Positions 33,749 through 45,556 of a DNA stretch of 56,525 bases are shown in pieces. Under the pieces are notes generated by a model. That model searched no databases, was not told the origin of the DNA, and saw nothing but the letters and a program-made list of their open reading frames with translations. Origin of the DNA: Streptococcus plurextorum DSM 22810 (GTDB lineage: Bacteria; Bacillota; Bacilli; Lactobacillales; Streptococcaceae). The translations under genes and the position numbers were made by a program. Every line of letters begins with the position of its first letter. Position 1 is the first letter of the stretch. The stretch lies in NCBI RefSeq assembly GCF_000423745.1, contig NZ_AUIO01000014.1:1-56525 (forward strand), given 5' to 3'.

Positions 33749-35656
33749 TTACCAAATGATGATACGATCTTCTGGTTCACGCCACATTCCGTCCCCTGAC
33801 TCTACCCCGAACGTCGTATGGAAATCGTCAAAGTTCGGTACTTGGACATTGGTACGTAGTTTGCCTGGTGCGTGGACATCAATGGAAACAAGCAGTTTCA
33901 AGTATTCATCACGAGCCTTCATGCGCCAAATAGTTGCAAAATTGGTAAAGTACTCTTTAGCAGAGAAGTCAGCGTCTTTCTTAGCCGCCTCAAGTGCTGC
34001 TGCAAGTCCCCCTAAATCCGCTACGTTTTCAGATACGGTCAACTTTCCATTAACCTTGCTTCCTGCAAAATCAATGCCATCAAACTGGGCAACAACCTTA
34101 TCTGTACGTTCTTGGAAAGCCTTATAATCTTCTTCTGTCCACCAATTATTTAAGCTACCATGCTCATCAAATGAAGCACCATTTGTATCAAAAGCATGGG
34201 AAATCTCATGAGCAATGACCGCTCCAATACCGCCATAGTTAGCCGATGAGCTTTGCTCCAAACTATAGAACGGTGCTTGTAAGATAGCCGCTGGAAAGAC
34301 AATTTGATTTTGTTGAGGGTCGTAATAAGCATTCACCATATGAGCTGGCATATGCCACTCGCTTCGATCCACAGGCTTATTCCACTTGCTCCAACTATGA
34401 GCAACCGAGATTTTAGCCAGATTTTGTGCATTTTCAACTAAAGTCAGCTGATCATCAACCACTTTTTTAGCATATGTTTCTGGTAATTTTTCAGGGTAAC
34501 CAATATGCGGTGTAATCACATTTAGTTTTGTAATGGCCTTGTCTCGTGTTTCAGGATTGAGCCAATCATTTGCCAACAAACGCTCCTTATATACCTCAAT
34601 CATAGTAGCTACTTTTGCTTCTACATCCGCTTTGGCCTCAGGGGAGAATTTTTGTTTAGCATACCAAAGCCCCAGTGCCTGATTAAATGGCCCTTGAGCC
34701 AAATAGAAAGCTGCTTTACGCTTATCCTGAGCTTTCGGTGTCCCTGACAAAGCTCTGCCATAAGCCCCTGATAGCACTCGAATCTCATCTGTCAGATAAG
34801 CCGTATAGCTAGTCGCCGCACCTTGAATCAAGACCGCTTTGAGCAGTGGCCAATTAGCTTCTGAAAAATACTCTGCTGCAAACTCTGTCCAAAAACGCTC
34901 TTCAGGAACAATCACCTTGTCGGGCAGCTGTCCTAAAATCGCTGTAAATATCGTATCCAACGGTAATTCAGGCGCTAATGGTGTAAAATCAGCCCAGTCA
35001 TAAGGATGATAAAGCTTAGCATACTCTGAAGCTTCTTCACTTGAGAGCACATATTGAGCCACTTTAGCATCTAGTGCAATGCATTTATCGAGCATGTCAG
35101 TAATGTCTTCTGATGAAAACTCAAATTTTTCCAAAAGTTCTTCCTGACTCTTGCGCCAAGTGGCTAAAATCTCTGCTCCACCTTTTGACTCATCAGTGTA
35201 GTAGCTAGTATCTGGCAAAATCGTATGTGGAGCATGTGCCCACAGGACATTTGTCCTAGCATCCATAAAATCAGGAGCAACGCCAAAGAAAAATAGATTT
35301 GGCTTAACTGCCATCTCGTAATCAGCAATACGCTCTGCAAATTGAGCAAAAGAATCGAGCCCTTGATACTCCGCAATCAAAGCGCGTACAGGATCAATTC
35401 CCGCCTCTTCACGCGCGTCAAAATCCGCGACCTGCTTATGAAAGGTTACAAAGTTTTGCAAAATGCTATCGTCAGGTACATTTTTGCCTTGTAGCCAAGC
35501 ATCCGTCGTTTCTAACATCAACTCCTCAATTTCATCTGCCAAGTCCGAAAAGCCACCTGTGCGAGGTTTATCATCAGGGATAACTGCTGTTTTTTCCCAC
35601 TCACCATTAATAGCATCAAAAAAGTCATCTTGTAAACGTACCATTTGCGTCTCCAT
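33749..35656 (-). CDS. pepO: M13-family endopeptidase PepO
   Basis: A 635-residue neprilysin-like metallopeptidase. The zinc motif HEISH is in GAVIAHEISHAFD (about residue 478). The third ligand is in ENVADLGGLAAA, and the substrate-binding NAYYDPQQNQIVFPAAIL precedes it. The C-terminal APGKLRTNVQVPNFDDFHTT and the final CW-like region (RIIIW) are typical of M13. There is no signal peptide, so it is probably cytoplasmic or leaves by an unconventional route. In other streptococci PepO trims peptides and can bind host proteins. It is transcribed alone between terminators. Confidence 0.95.
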   Translation of the reverse strand: METQMVRLQDDFFDAINGEWEKTAVIPDDKPRTGGFSDLADEIEELMLETTDAWLQGKNVPDDSILQNFVTFHKQVADFDAREEAGIDPVRALIAEYQGLDSFAQFAERIADYEMAVKPNLFFFGVAPDFMDARTNVLWAHAPHTILPDTSYYTDESKGGAEILATWRKSQEELLEKFEFSSEDITDMLDKCIALDAKVAQYVLSSEEASEYAKLYHPYDWADFTPLAPELPLDTIFTAILGQLPDKVIVPEERFWTEFAAEYFSEANWPLLKAVLIQGAATSYTAYLTDEIRVLSGAYGRALSGTPKAQDKRKAAFYLAQGPFNQALGLWYAKQKFSPEAKADVEAKVATMIEVYKERLLANDWLNPETRDKAITKLNVITPHIGYPEKLPETYAKKVVDDQLTLVENAQNLAKISVAHSWSKWNKPVDRSEWHMPAHMVNAYYDPQQNQIVFPAAILQAPFYSLEQSSSANYGGIGAVIAHEISHAFDTNGASFDEHGSLNNWWTEEDYKAFQERTDKVVAQFDGIDFAGSKVNGKLTVSENVADLGGLAAALEAAKKDADFSAKEYFTNFATIWRMKARDEYLKLLVSIDVHAPGKLRTNVQVPNFDDFHTTFGVESGDGMWREPEDRIIIW

Positions 35657-35780
35657 TTCTTTTTTATGTCTTCATTATAGCAAAAATTCCTGATGAATGG
35701 TCACTTCAAGATAAGTGGATAGCCTTTAAAAACCATTCACCGTATCAGATATCCTCTCTAAAAAGTCAAAAAAACTGCCC

Positions 35781-37214
35781 TCAGACAGTTTTCAAATGTT
35801 CTATATCGATGATCTTATCACAGACCGTCGCCAGGAGCTCCTCATCATGCGAGATGAGAAGGACCAGCTTCTGTTCTTTTTTTAACAAGGCCAGTATCCT
35901 AGCCAGTTCCTTCATCTGAGCCAGATCCAATCCGCTAGAAGGCTCGTCAAAGATGAGGATATCCTTATCCGCCAATAAGCTGGCTACTATCATCACACGT
36001 TGCTGCTCACCGCCTGACAAGCTGACTGGGTGTCTGTCCAGCAAATCCTCCAAGCGAAACCGACTGATCAACTCCTCATCGAGCCGCTTGCCTTTCTGCC
36101 CCAAGGTCAATTCCCTGCGGACCTTTTCAGCAAAGAGTTGCAGGTGGACATCCTGCATGACAAAGGCTGTTTTTTCCAGACGCTTGCGGGCTGTTATTTC
36201 TTGCCCCTGCCAAGAAATACTGGCCTTCTTATCTTCTGTCAGTCCCACCAGATAGTTGGCTAGACTGGTTTTGCCAGAGCCATTTGGGCCAACTAGACCC
36301 ACTACCTGCCCTGGTGCTAGACAGAGCTGCTCTACCTGATAGAGAAATTTGCCAGCTGGACTAACTGATAAGTTAGAAAGAGACAAGCCTTCTTGGTCAG
36401 ACACAAACTGACTAGCCAGCTCTGCTATTGCCTGCCGATAAGGCTCTGCATCATAGCACCGCAAGCCCATGTCCTGACGGCACTCCTCTGTCCGATGGAG
36501 GAAGTCGCTAGCTGGATAATCCGCCACCAGCTGCCCCTCCTGAAAGTAGAGGTAGCGGTCTGCCAAGTCGCTCAGATAGGCCAAGAGGTGCTCGGCGATG
36601 ATAATGGTCTTGCCTTCTTTTTTCAGTTTATGTAGGACTTCTCGGACCTTATTGACTGCCTCCTGGTCCAGATTGGCCGTTGGCTCGTCCAAGAGCAAGA
36701 TGGGACTGCCCTGCATGGTCGCTGTTGCCAGAGCAATCAACTGCTTCTGACCACCTGACAGCTGAAAAATTGGCTTGTCATAGAAATCTTCCAGTTGAAA
36801 GAGACTATTGACCTCCTGCAAGCGAGTTGCAATTTCCTCCGTCGTCAGTCCCTGATTTTCACAGGGAAAGACCAGCTCATGCAGGAGTTGTGTATGGAAA
36901 AACTGGGTGGCTGGATTTTGAAAGACAGAGGCGACCTGGTAGGATAGGTCTTCTACGCTGGCTTGTCTGATGTCCTGCTCCCCAATCTGCACCTGTCCTG
37001 TCACCTGAGCTGGATAATATTCTGGAATGAGCCCGTTCAGTAACTTGAGCAGGCTGGACTTACCAGAACCGCTGGGACCGCAAAGGACCACACACTGCCC
37101 AGCTGGAATGGTCAAGTCCGCAATCTGCAAAGCTGGCTTGTTAGTACCTGCATAGGTCACTTGGAGATGTTTTATCGTGATAGCCGTGTCCATAGAAGAA
37201 AAATCAGACAACAT
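35781..37214 (-). CDS. ECF transporter ATPase with two fused ATP-binding domains
   Basis: A 477-residue duplicated ABC ATPase. Domain 1 has Walker A CGPSGSGKSSLLKLL, signature LSGGQKQLIALA and Walker B LLLDEPTANLD. Domain 2 has GPNGSGKTSLANYL, LSGGEQQRVMIV and LIFDEPSSGLD. Fused pairs of this kind energise energy-coupling-factor vitamin and metal importers. TGGAG lies 9 nt before the ATG at 37214; the ATG at 37193, where homology begins (MDTAITIKHLQ), is the alternative but lacks a ribosome binding site. It overlaps the EcfT gene and ends the operon. Confidence 0.88.
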   Translation of the reverse strand: MLSDFSSMDTAITIKHLQVTYAGTNKPALQIADLTIPAGQCVVLCGPSGSGKSSLLKLLNGLIPEYYPAQVTGQVQIGEQDIRQASVEDLSYQVASVFQNPATQFFHTQLLHELVFPCENQGLTTEEIATRLQEVNSLFQLEDFYDKPIFQLSGGQKQLIALATATMQGSPILLLDEPTANLDQEAVNKVREVLHKLKKEGKTIIIAEHLLAYLSDLADRYLYFQEGQLVADYPASDFLHRTEECRQDMGLRCYDAEPYRQAIAELASQFVSDQEGLSLSNLSVSPAGKFLYQVEQLCLAPGQVVGLVGPNGSGKTSLANYLVGLTEDKKASISWQGQEITARKRLEKTAFVMQDVHLQLFAEKVRRELTLGQKGKRLDEELISRFRLEDLLDRHPVSLSGGEQQRVMIVASLLADKDILIFDEPSSGLDLAQMKELARILALLKKEQKLVLLISHDEELLATVCDKIIDIEHLKTV

Positions 37215-37837
37215 AGGCAGAGACTCCAATCTAGCCAAGTCCAACGCGACTTGACAAATTCACTGGGACGTCCGTCCATAGCCATCCCCTTGGTCAAGGT
37301 TGCCACCGTCAAATCCTGGGCGGTTACCAAGAGGGAAAGCATGAGGGGGACTAAAAAGTATTCCAGATAGCGTAGCGGTTGGACAAACAGAGCCCATCTG
37401 CTGAGAAATATTCCTCTGACCTTCAAGGAAGCCTGGATATGCCTGGCGTCCGACTTAATAGCTGGCAAAAAGCGAAACATGACGCCCAAGGTCAAAAGGA
37501 AGGTTTCAGGCAACCGCCATTTCCGCAGGCCATGAATAAGGTCATAGCTACTGGTGGTCATAAGAAGCAAATGCCCTGCCAGAAGCGGTGGCCAAATGTA
37601 GCCTATCACAACTAACAAGTGTGTCAACCAAGCTGGAAGGATTGACCAATAAGATAGCCCTAAAAAGAATCCGTAGCCAAGAAGTCCGACAACTGTCATC
37701 CTAGGCTTGCCAGAAAACCAGAAAAGCAGGCTCAGTCCAGAGACCAAGACTGCATTTTCCAGTCCGCTCAGCCGCATCCCATAGGTAAAACTGGTGAAGG
37801 CGACCAAGAGAATTTTACTGCGTGCATCCAGTTTCAT
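37172..37837 (-). CDS. ECF transporter transmembrane (T) component
   Basis: A 221-residue membrane protein of the CbiQ/EcfT family with about five helices. The basic coupling motif ARHIQASLKVRG is near residues 136-147, where the family has A-R-G repeats that contact the ATPases. It overlaps the S-component gene by 4 bp and the ATPase gene by 43 bp, so the three are translated as one unit. Confidence 0.85.
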   Translation of the reverse strand: MKLDARSKILLVAFTSFTYGMRLSGLENAVLVSGLSLLFWFSGKPRMTVVGLLGYGFFLGLSYWSILPAWLTHLLVVIGYIWPPLLAGHLLLMTTSSYDLIHGLRKWRLPETFLLTLGVMFRFLPAIKSDARHIQASLKVRGIFLSRWALFVQPLRYLEYFLVPLMLSLLVTAQDLTVATLTKGMAMDGRPSEFVKSRWTWLDWSLCLCCLIFLLWTRLSR

Positions 37838-38427
37838 CCGACCAAACCTGAACGATCAAAATAGCGTTTGACCATGTATTGTCCAAAGAGGCCACTCAGA
37901 CTAGCTGCCAAGATAATGGTAAAGGATAACCAGAGGACATTGGCAGGTGTAAAGTCCAGCATAACTCGGGCCACATACTCTGCTGATTTACCACGAGCCA
38001 ATAGACTAGCTTCATAGGCATCTCGCATCAGCCACATGAGGATAATAGGTCCCAGGTTGCCAAAAGAGAAGACCACAAAGCTGAGGAGATTACTCCATTT
38101 GTTCTTATAAGCACCAAGCTTGGCCACCCAATCTCCCAGCAGACCAAAGGTCAAACTAGGCAGAAAGGCCGCTGTCATATAGCCTGACAGGAAAAAGAAG
38201 CATGCCATGACCGCACCAACCAAACTAATGGAGCCAAACTTGCCAACCTTGGCAATCAAGAGCATATAGACTGGACCAGCCAAGAGGGCTGCAAAAGCTG
38301 GAGCATACATCATATTACCAGACCGGTCAAAAAAGACACCGATCAAGGTCCCCAGACCCACACAAAGAAAATACAAACCAGCAAAGGCCCCCGTCACCAT
38401 GAGGTCCTTAATTTTTAATTGTTTCAT
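37834..38427 (-). CDS. ECF transporter substrate-binding (S) component, MptD/Trep_Strep type
   Basis: A 197-residue membrane protein with about six helices, beginning MKQLKIKDLMVTGAFAGLYF. It resembles the MptD (Trep_Strep) family of putative ECF S components, recalled from family knowledge. The substrate is not known from sequence. It starts the ECF half of a five-gene run with two YbtP/YbtQ-like ABC proteins. Similar combinations occur in siderophore-type iron uptake loci such as the equibactin locus of S. equi, so iron-chelate uptake is possible. Confidence 0.75.
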   Translation of the reverse strand: MKQLKIKDLMVTGAFAGLYFLCVGLGTLIGVFFDRSGNMMYAPAFAALLAGPVYMLLIAKVGKFGSISLVGAVMACFFFLSGYMTAAFLPSLTFGLLGDWVAKLGAYKNKWSNLLSFVVFSFGNLGPIILMWLMRDAYEASLLARGKSAEYVARVMLDFTPANVLWLSFTIILAASLSGLFGQYMVKRYFDRSGLVG

Positions 38428-38510
38428 TTATCGTTCCTTTATAAAATTAACGCAATAGGAATACGGTCAAATTGACTCTAAAGATCAAAATGTATAGGAG
38501 CCATAGTCAT

Positions 38511-38645
38511 TCAGTTTACTTTTAGTACTAGCTTTACCAGTCTGGGAATAGACTGGTAAAGGTTGGAAATAAAACGAACGAAGTTCGTGTCAACAACCGC
38601 AGACATAACTGAAGTTAGGCAAGGTGAGTTAACGACGTAATAAAA
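38511..38645. repeat. BOX-like interspersed repeat with hairpins
   Basis: The 219-bp gap between the second ABC gene and the S component holds a perfect 12-bp stem (38532-38543 with 38550-38561) and a 6-bp stem ACGAAC/GTTCGT (38574-38588). Its AAAACGAACGAAGTTCGTG tract recalls the modular BOX-type repeats of streptococci. A minus-strand frame through it is probably not a gene. Confidence 0.5.
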
Positions 38646-38646
38646 G

Positions 38647-40311
38647 CTAAAATGATTGACTATGTAAATTTCCATTCTCCAAGCGGAAAATAACATCCGC
38701 ACAGGCCATGGTCGAGCTTCTATGGGAAATCAAGAAGACCATGCCCTGACAGTGTTCCTTGACCAGCTGGATAAAGCGGGCTTCATTGAGCGAATCTAGG
38801 TTACTAGTTGGCTCATCAAAGATATAACAGTCCGCATTTTTGAGCAGAGCCCGCATGAGTTCCAGGCGTTGTCCTTCTCCTGCTGAAAAGTCACTGGCTT
38901 CCACAAGCGTATCCAAGCCCTGCGGTGCTGCCAAAATCCGTTCTTTCATGTGGCATTTTTCTGCCAAGTCCATGATGGTTTCATCCGACACATCTGTCCG
39001 ACCCAAGAGGAGATTTTCCCGAATGCTCTGGCGGAAGATTTGTGGCACCTGTGGTACATAGGCAAAATACCCCTGCAAATGTGCCTTATCTACCTGCCGA
39101 CTATCCAAGCCAGACAGGCGGATTTGGCCTTGCTGCCAATCATACCAACGCATGATTAGTTTCATCAAAGTCGATTTTCCTGCACCGGACTCACCGACCA
39201 AACCAATAATCCCCCCCTGTTCAAACTGGACAGACAGGTTCCGGTAAAGCCCTGTTTCTCGGTCATCATAGTCAAAGTCCAGTTGCTCAATAACAATATC
39301 TTTCACGCTGACCTCAACAAGCTCACCTGTTCGCTCTGCTTCTTTTTCATCCAAAAGGGCATAGATGTTGCGACCAGCATTCATAGCCCGCTTGAAACCA
39401 AGAGGCAGACGGCTGAGCTCTAAGAAGGGAGCGAAGGAGCTGGTAAAAGAAACCAGCAGAGCCACACCAGTTGCCGAGTCCAAACTCTGACTGCCCACCA
39501 AGTCGAAGGTCAGCCAGGCAAAGCCCATGATAGACAAACCAACCACCAAGAAGGAAACGGCATACTGCATGAAGTTAGTTTGAGCGACCTTTCGCTCCTG
39601 ACCATTGACCTCTTGGCTTTTCTGCGTCAGCTTGGCAAAACGAGCATCTGTCTGCTGGAACTGCATGAGGTCCTTCATGCTCTTGAGACTTTCAATAAAG
39701 TAGGAAACATAGCCCTTGCGACTGGCATTTTGCTCCTTGAGCAAGGGCTGCAGTTGTTTGGCAAACTGATTTGGAATAGCAATCGCCAACAGAGCATAGG
39801 TCCCCAGAGCCAAGAGGGCCAAGCCCCAGCTGGATAGACCAAAATAGACTGTCAGACCAAGTGCCACCAGAATCCCTGTACAAATGGGAGCAATGGTATG
39901 GGCAAAGAAAACCTCCAAGGCCTCAATGTCCTCCCCAATCATCTTAAGCAGGCTACCGCTGTCCTGTCGATCCAATTTACCAGGAGCCAGGGCCCGCAGT
40001 TTTGCGAAAATCAAACGACGATAGGCCGCCAGGGTATGAAAGGCCACATAGTGACCAAAGTAATGCTCACCATAGCGGAAGGCCCCCCGTAAAAGAGCTA
40101 GGAGAATGAGGATTCCCAAGGTCCATAGCGGAGCAGGATTGCCAGTAAGAGCATCAAAAGCCAGATAGACCAAGATGACTGGAATAGCAATGGTCACCAC
40201 CTGTCCCAAGACCGCAAAGCAAACCGCCACCGCAATCCGCGGCAAGAGGTGTTTCATGGACTGCAAGAGTCTCGGAATCAGCACACTTGTTGGCATTTCT
40301 TTCTTATCCAT
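38647..40311 (-). CDS. ABC transporter ATPase/permease, YbtQ-like
   Basis: A 554-residue protein with six N-terminal membrane helices and a C-terminal ATPase. Walker A is GESGAGKSTLMKLI, the signature FSAGEGQRLELMRAL departs from LSGGQ, and Walker B is CYIFDEPTSNLD. The fold is that of an exporter, but YbtP/YbtQ-type proteins import siderophores or their iron. The ATG at 40311 has GGAGG 9 nt upstream and overlaps the preceding gene by 8 bp. It pairs with that gene as a heterodimer. Context with ECF genes supports import, but export cannot be ruled out. Confidence 0.8.
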   Translation of the reverse strand: MDKKEMPTSVLIPRLLQSMKHLLPRIAVAVCFAVLGQVVTIAIPVILVYLAFDALTGNPAPLWTLGILILLALLRGAFRYGEHYFGHYVAFHTLAAYRRLIFAKLRALAPGKLDRQDSGSLLKMIGEDIEALEVFFAHTIAPICTGILVALGLTVYFGLSSWGLALLALGTYALLAIAIPNQFAKQLQPLLKEQNASRKGYVSYFIESLKSMKDLMQFQQTDARFAKLTQKSQEVNGQERKVAQTNFMQYAVSFLVVGLSIMGFAWLTFDLVGSQSLDSATGVALLVSFTSSFAPFLELSRLPLGFKRAMNAGRNIYALLDEKEAERTGELVEVSVKDIVIEQLDFDYDDRETGLYRNLSVQFEQGGIIGLVGESGAGKSTLMKLIMRWYDWQQGQIRLSGLDSRQVDKAHLQGYFAYVPQVPQIFRQSIRENLLLGRTDVSDETIMDLAEKCHMKERILAAPQGLDTLVEASDFSAGEGQRLELMRALLKNADCYIFDEPTSNLDSLNEARFIQLVKEHCQGMVFLISHRSSTMACADVIFRLENGNLHSQSF

Positions 40312-42064
40312 AAACGGCTTCCTCCAATTCTCTTTGTTGATCGACCAGCTGACGATAAGCCGAGCTAGTCTGATAAAGCGTGGCATGTTTTCCTGTCACA
40401 GCCCCCTCCGCAGACAGGAAGAGGATGTCATCTGCCTGCTCCACTTGTTTCATCTTATGGGTAATGATGATGACAATGGCATCTTTTGCCACCAGATTTA
40501 TCAATTCGTAAATCAAACCTTCATTGTCCTGATCGACGCTGGACGTCACCTCGTCAAAGATATAAAGGGAGCGTTTGGCCAAGACCGCACGAGCACAGAT
40601 AACCTGCTGGCGTTGACCAGGCGATAAGAATGCACCATCATCACCCACAATCGTATCCAACCCGTCTGGCAGATTCTTGACAAACTGCAAGACCCCATGC
40701 TGATCTACCCAAGCCAAGATGTCCTCTTTGGACCAGTCACAAGCCATCCGCAAGTTATGGTAGATAGACTGGTTGAGTAGGGTTGACTGACCCGATACAT
40801 AGAGGACCTGCTCATTCAGAGAAAGCTGACTGATACCTGAAATCTCCTGCTCACCCAAGTAAATAGCTCCCTTATCCGCCCGCAAGCGTCCCAAGAGCAG
40901 CTGGGCCAAGGTCGTTTTCCCCTGACCAGACTCACCCGCCAAGGCATAGACCTTTCCAGCTGTCATGGTCATGGAAATATCTTTTAAGACTGGCTTTTCT
41001 CCGTAGGCAAAGGCCAAATCTTCTAGTTTTAGACTGTCAAAAGCAGGCACATGGACAGAATCGATTTCCTGCTCCGCTGTCATGCTGTCCAAGAAACCAA
41101 AGATGCGATCCGCCATCTTGGTATTCATCATCACCAAGTGCATACCGTAGCCCTGCTCCCGTATGGGTGCAAAAAACTCCGTCGCAATGAGGACAAAGAA
41201 AAGCATACTAAAGAGGGACAAATTGCCTGCCGCTAGGCTATTGACCGCCACAAAACCAGACAAGCCAATCCCCAGATACATGACCGCATCCATGTAGCCC
41301 ACCGCCTGTAGCTGAAAGCTGAGTAGCTCCATAGTGGCATCGCGGAAGTCCTCGGCCTGCTCATTGAAGGTCTTCTCATAAGTCGCGTCCGCCTGATAGG
41401 AATAGAGGGTATTAAGCCCCTTGAGGTCGTCCAGGAAAAGATTGCCCACATCCATATAGGAACCCCAATAGCGATTCATGATCCGCTTGGACCGCTTCTG
41501 CATAGCGATAATGGAAATGGGAATCAGGGGCAAGGCCAAGATGAAAATGACCGCACCCAGCGAGAAAATCAGAAAAACCAGCAAGAGAACGGTCGCACAG
41601 TTGAACTGGGTCCGCAAGGAAGAAGCCATGTAGTAGGAATAGTAGGTATCCAGGCTATCAACCCCTTGTGAAGCGATGTTAAAGACATCTGCCGCTGTCG
41701 CTTTTGACTCAAACTGACCATCCTTAGCCAAGAGGGCCTCGAAGAAGGACTGCTTGAGCGAATCCCGTGCAAACTGGGAGCCCAGCCCCTGCAAACGCTT
41801 GGCAATCAGAGCCACACCATAGCCAAAGGCATTGAGCCCCAGCAAGATGAGGACGAAGCGTACTAGATCAACCTGACCACCCTCATAGTAGGTCACAAAA
41901 CCCTTAGCAATCAGGTAGAAGGAAATAATCCGCATCAAAAATTGCACCCAGGATAGAAAGGCTGCCAAATAAACCAGCTTCATCTTGGGCTTGATGCGTT
42001 CTTTGAGCCGCTTCAAGAGGGCTTTTTTCTTTTCTCTGGAGATTTTCTCCTGTTCTTGTGCCAT
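40304..42064 (-). CDS. ABC transporter ATPase/permease, YbtP-like
   Basis: A 586-residue half-transporter with six helices (about 30-320) and an ATPase. Walker A is GESGQGKTTLAQLL, signature LSPGQRQQVICARAV, Walker B LYIFDEVTSSVD; a valine replaces the usual A or P after the catalytic E. The first 28 residues are strongly basic and cytoplasmic. It is first in the five-gene operon. Like its partner it belongs with the YbtPQ/IrtAB-like iron-siderophore transporters by overall look and context. This is inference. Confidence 0.8.
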   Translation of the reverse strand: MAQEQEKISREKKKALLKRLKERIKPKMKLVYLAAFLSWVQFLMRIISFYLIAKGFVTYYEGGQVDLVRFVLILLGLNAFGYGVALIAKRLQGLGSQFARDSLKQSFFEALLAKDGQFESKATAADVFNIASQGVDSLDTYYSYYMASSLRTQFNCATVLLLVFLIFSLGAVIFILALPLIPISIIAMQKRSKRIMNRYWGSYMDVGNLFLDDLKGLNTLYSYQADATYEKTFNEQAEDFRDATMELLSFQLQAVGYMDAVMYLGIGLSGFVAVNSLAAGNLSLFSMLFFVLIATEFFAPIREQGYGMHLVMMNTKMADRIFGFLDSMTAEQEIDSVHVPAFDSLKLEDLAFAYGEKPVLKDISMTMTAGKVYALAGESGQGKTTLAQLLLGRLRADKGAIYLGEQEISGISQLSLNEQVLYVSGQSTLLNQSIYHNLRMACDWSKEDILAWVDQHGVLQFVKNLPDGLDTIVGDDGAFLSPGQRQQVICARAVLAKRSLYIFDEVTSSVDQDNEGLIYELINLVAKDAIVIIITHKMKQVEQADDILFLSAEGAVTGKHATLYQTSSAYRQLVDQQRELEEAVYG

Positions 42065-42155
42065 AATTCTCCCATTCTTTTTAATCGTTTTATTTTAATT
42101 TCCCCTGTGAAATAGAAGATATAGAGTCTTAAAAGACATCACCAATAAACAAAGA

Positions 42156-42182
42156 CAAAAGCTTGTCATCTACAAGCTTTTG
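42156..42182 (-). terminator. Terminator-like hairpin after sufB
   Basis: CAAAAGCTTG (42156-42165) and CAAGCTTTTG (42173-42182) form a perfect 10-bp stem with a 7-nt loop. It lies 36 bp past the sufB stop. The following T tract is broken (TCTTTG), so termination may be partial. Confidence 0.65.
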
Positions 42183-42218
42183 AATCAAAGGATTGAACGG
42201 TAGGACAATGGGGTTAAT

Positions 42219-43637
42219 TTATCCCACTGACCCTTCCATTTCATAGGCGATGAGTCGGTTCAACTCAACCGCATACTCCATTGGGAGTTCTTTGGTAAAC
42301 GGCTCTACAAAGCCCATAACAATCATTTCTGTAGCTTCTTGCTCCGACAGTCCACGGCTCATCAAATAGTAGAGCTGCTCTTCGGAGATTTTAGATACCT
42401 TTGCTTCATGCTCCAGTGCCACTTGCGAATTGTGAATTTCATTGAAGGGAATGGTATCTGATTTTGAAATATCGTCCATCAGAATCGTATCGCATTCGAT
42501 GTGTGAGATAGATTTCTTCGAATCCTTATTAAAAGTGACTTGCCCGCGGTAATTAACCACGCCTCCATTTCTGGCAATGGATTTCGAAACGATTGAAGAT
42601 GAGGTGTGAGGCGCATTATGTATCATCTTAGCACCAGCATCTTGGTGTTGCCCGGCATTAGCAAAAGCGATAGACAACATAGTTCCACGCGCACCTTCTC
42701 CGTCTAAATAAACAGATGGGTATTTCATGGTCACCTCAGCACCTAGATTACCATCAATCCACTCCACAGTGGCATTTTTCTTAGCTGTGGCACGTTTGGT
42801 TACAAGGTTATAAACATTATCCGACCAGTTTTGGATAGTCGTGTAACGCATATAGCTGCCTTCCAGGGCAAAAATTTCCACGATAGCCGCGTGAAGACTA
42901 GCTGTCGAGTAAGTCGGTGCTGTGCAGCCTTCAACATAGTGCACGCTAGCACCTTCATCAACGATAATCAGAGTGCGCTCAAACTGAGCAGTGGCTTCGT
43001 TATTCATGCGGAAGTAAGTCTGAAGCGGGATGTCGCATTTGACCCCTTTTGGCACATAGATAAAGGTGCCTCCTGACCAAAAGGCTGAATTGAGGGCTGC
43101 GAATTTATTGTCCGTTGGTGGGACTAATTTTGAAAAATATTGTTTGAAAAGGTCTGGATACTCTTTCAAAGCCGAGTCTGTATCGGTAAAGATGATGCCC
43201 AGCTTGTCATATTCTTCTTTCATATTGTGATAAACCACTTCAGATTCGTACTGAGCTGACGCCCCTGCGAGATAGGCACGCTCTGCTTCTGGAATACCAA
43301 TCCGCTCAAAGGTTTCCTTAATTTTTTCAGGCACTTCATCCCAAGAACGAGCAGGTTTATCCGATGGTTTTTGGTAGTAGGTCAAATCATCAAAGTCGAT
43401 ACCTGAAAGATCAGGCCCCCACTCTTGCATTGGTATTTTGTTAAAGGCTTCAAGAGATTTGAGACGAAAATCAAGCATCCACTCAGGTTCACCTTTAGCT
43501 GCTGACATGTCACGAACAACTTGTTCGCTAATCCCTTTACCTGTCGAATAAATCGGCGTCACATCATCGTGAAAACCGTATTTGTATTCCCCTAAGTCGA
43601 TGGGTTTTGGTTCTACTTTTTCATTTGTTTCAGTCAT
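42219..43637 (-). CDS. sufB: Fe-S cluster assembly scaffold SufB
   Basis: A 472-residue beta-helix protein that, with SufC and SufD, builds Fe-S clusters. Signatures are [31 protein letters not shown] with the conserved cysteine, and the C-terminal [19 protein letters not shown]. The length is normal. It is last in the operon and separated from sufU by a 246-bp structured insert, where streptococci normally have only a short gap. Confidence 0.97.
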   Translation of the reverse strand: MTETNEKVEPKPIDLGEYKYGFHDDVTPIYSTGKGISEQVVRDMSAAKGEPEWMLDFRLKSLEAFNKIPMQEWGPDLSGIDFDDLTYYQKPSDKPARSWDEVPEKIKETFERIGIPEAERAYLAGASAQYESEVVYHNMKEEYDKLGIIFTDTDSALKEYPDLFKQYFSKLVPPTDNKFAALNSAFWSGGTFIYVPKGVKCDIPLQTYFRMNNEATAQFERTLIIVDEGASVHYVEGCTAPTYSTASLHAAIVEIFALEGSYMRYTTIQNWSDNVYNLVTKRATAKKNATVEWIDGNLGAEVTMKYPSVYLDGEGARGTMLSIAFANAGQHQDAGAKMIHNAPHTSSSIVSKSIARNGGVVNYRGQVTFNKDSKKSISHIECDTILMDDISKSDTIPFNEIHNSQVALEHEAKVSKISEEQLYYLMSRGLSEQEATEMIVMGFVEPFTKELPMEYAVELNRLIAYEMEGSVG

Positions 43638-43883
43638 AATCTTTCCTTTTTAAAGGTTTTGGTTTTGATAAACATGGCAGAGCTGATAAGATCAGGCAAT
43701 AAACATATCAGCTAGGCATGTCTTTAGTGCGATGTCATCTCACTACGCTCCACTCTCCAACTTTATCAGCTACTGATGTAGCGTGATAAAGGACGCAAGT
43801 TCCTATGGTAACTTGCTAGGAGACTGACTAGCTCGCCTTACGCGGTGGCATCGACCGCTTAGGCTCACGTCGCAATTCCCCCT
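43638..43883. repeat. Structured insert between sufU and sufB
   Basis: The 246-bp gap contains three hairpins. AGCTGATA/TATCAGCT spans 43681-43713. CTTTATCAGCTAC/GTAGCGTGATAAAG spans 43761-43791, a 13-bp stem with a bulge. GCAAGTT/AACTTGC spans 43795-43816. Part of it is GC-richer than its surroundings (about 43828-43875). No gene is visible. It could be a small non-autonomous repeat or an operon-internal RNA processing site. Confidence 0.6.
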
Positions 43884-45549
<1,666 letters not shown>

Positions 45550-45556
45550 TTACATG

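Noticed and set aside
38511..38702. 63-codon leftward frame in the BOX-like repeat
   Set aside because: It reads through hairpins and overlaps the end of the ABC gene; frames like this arise in interspersed repeats.
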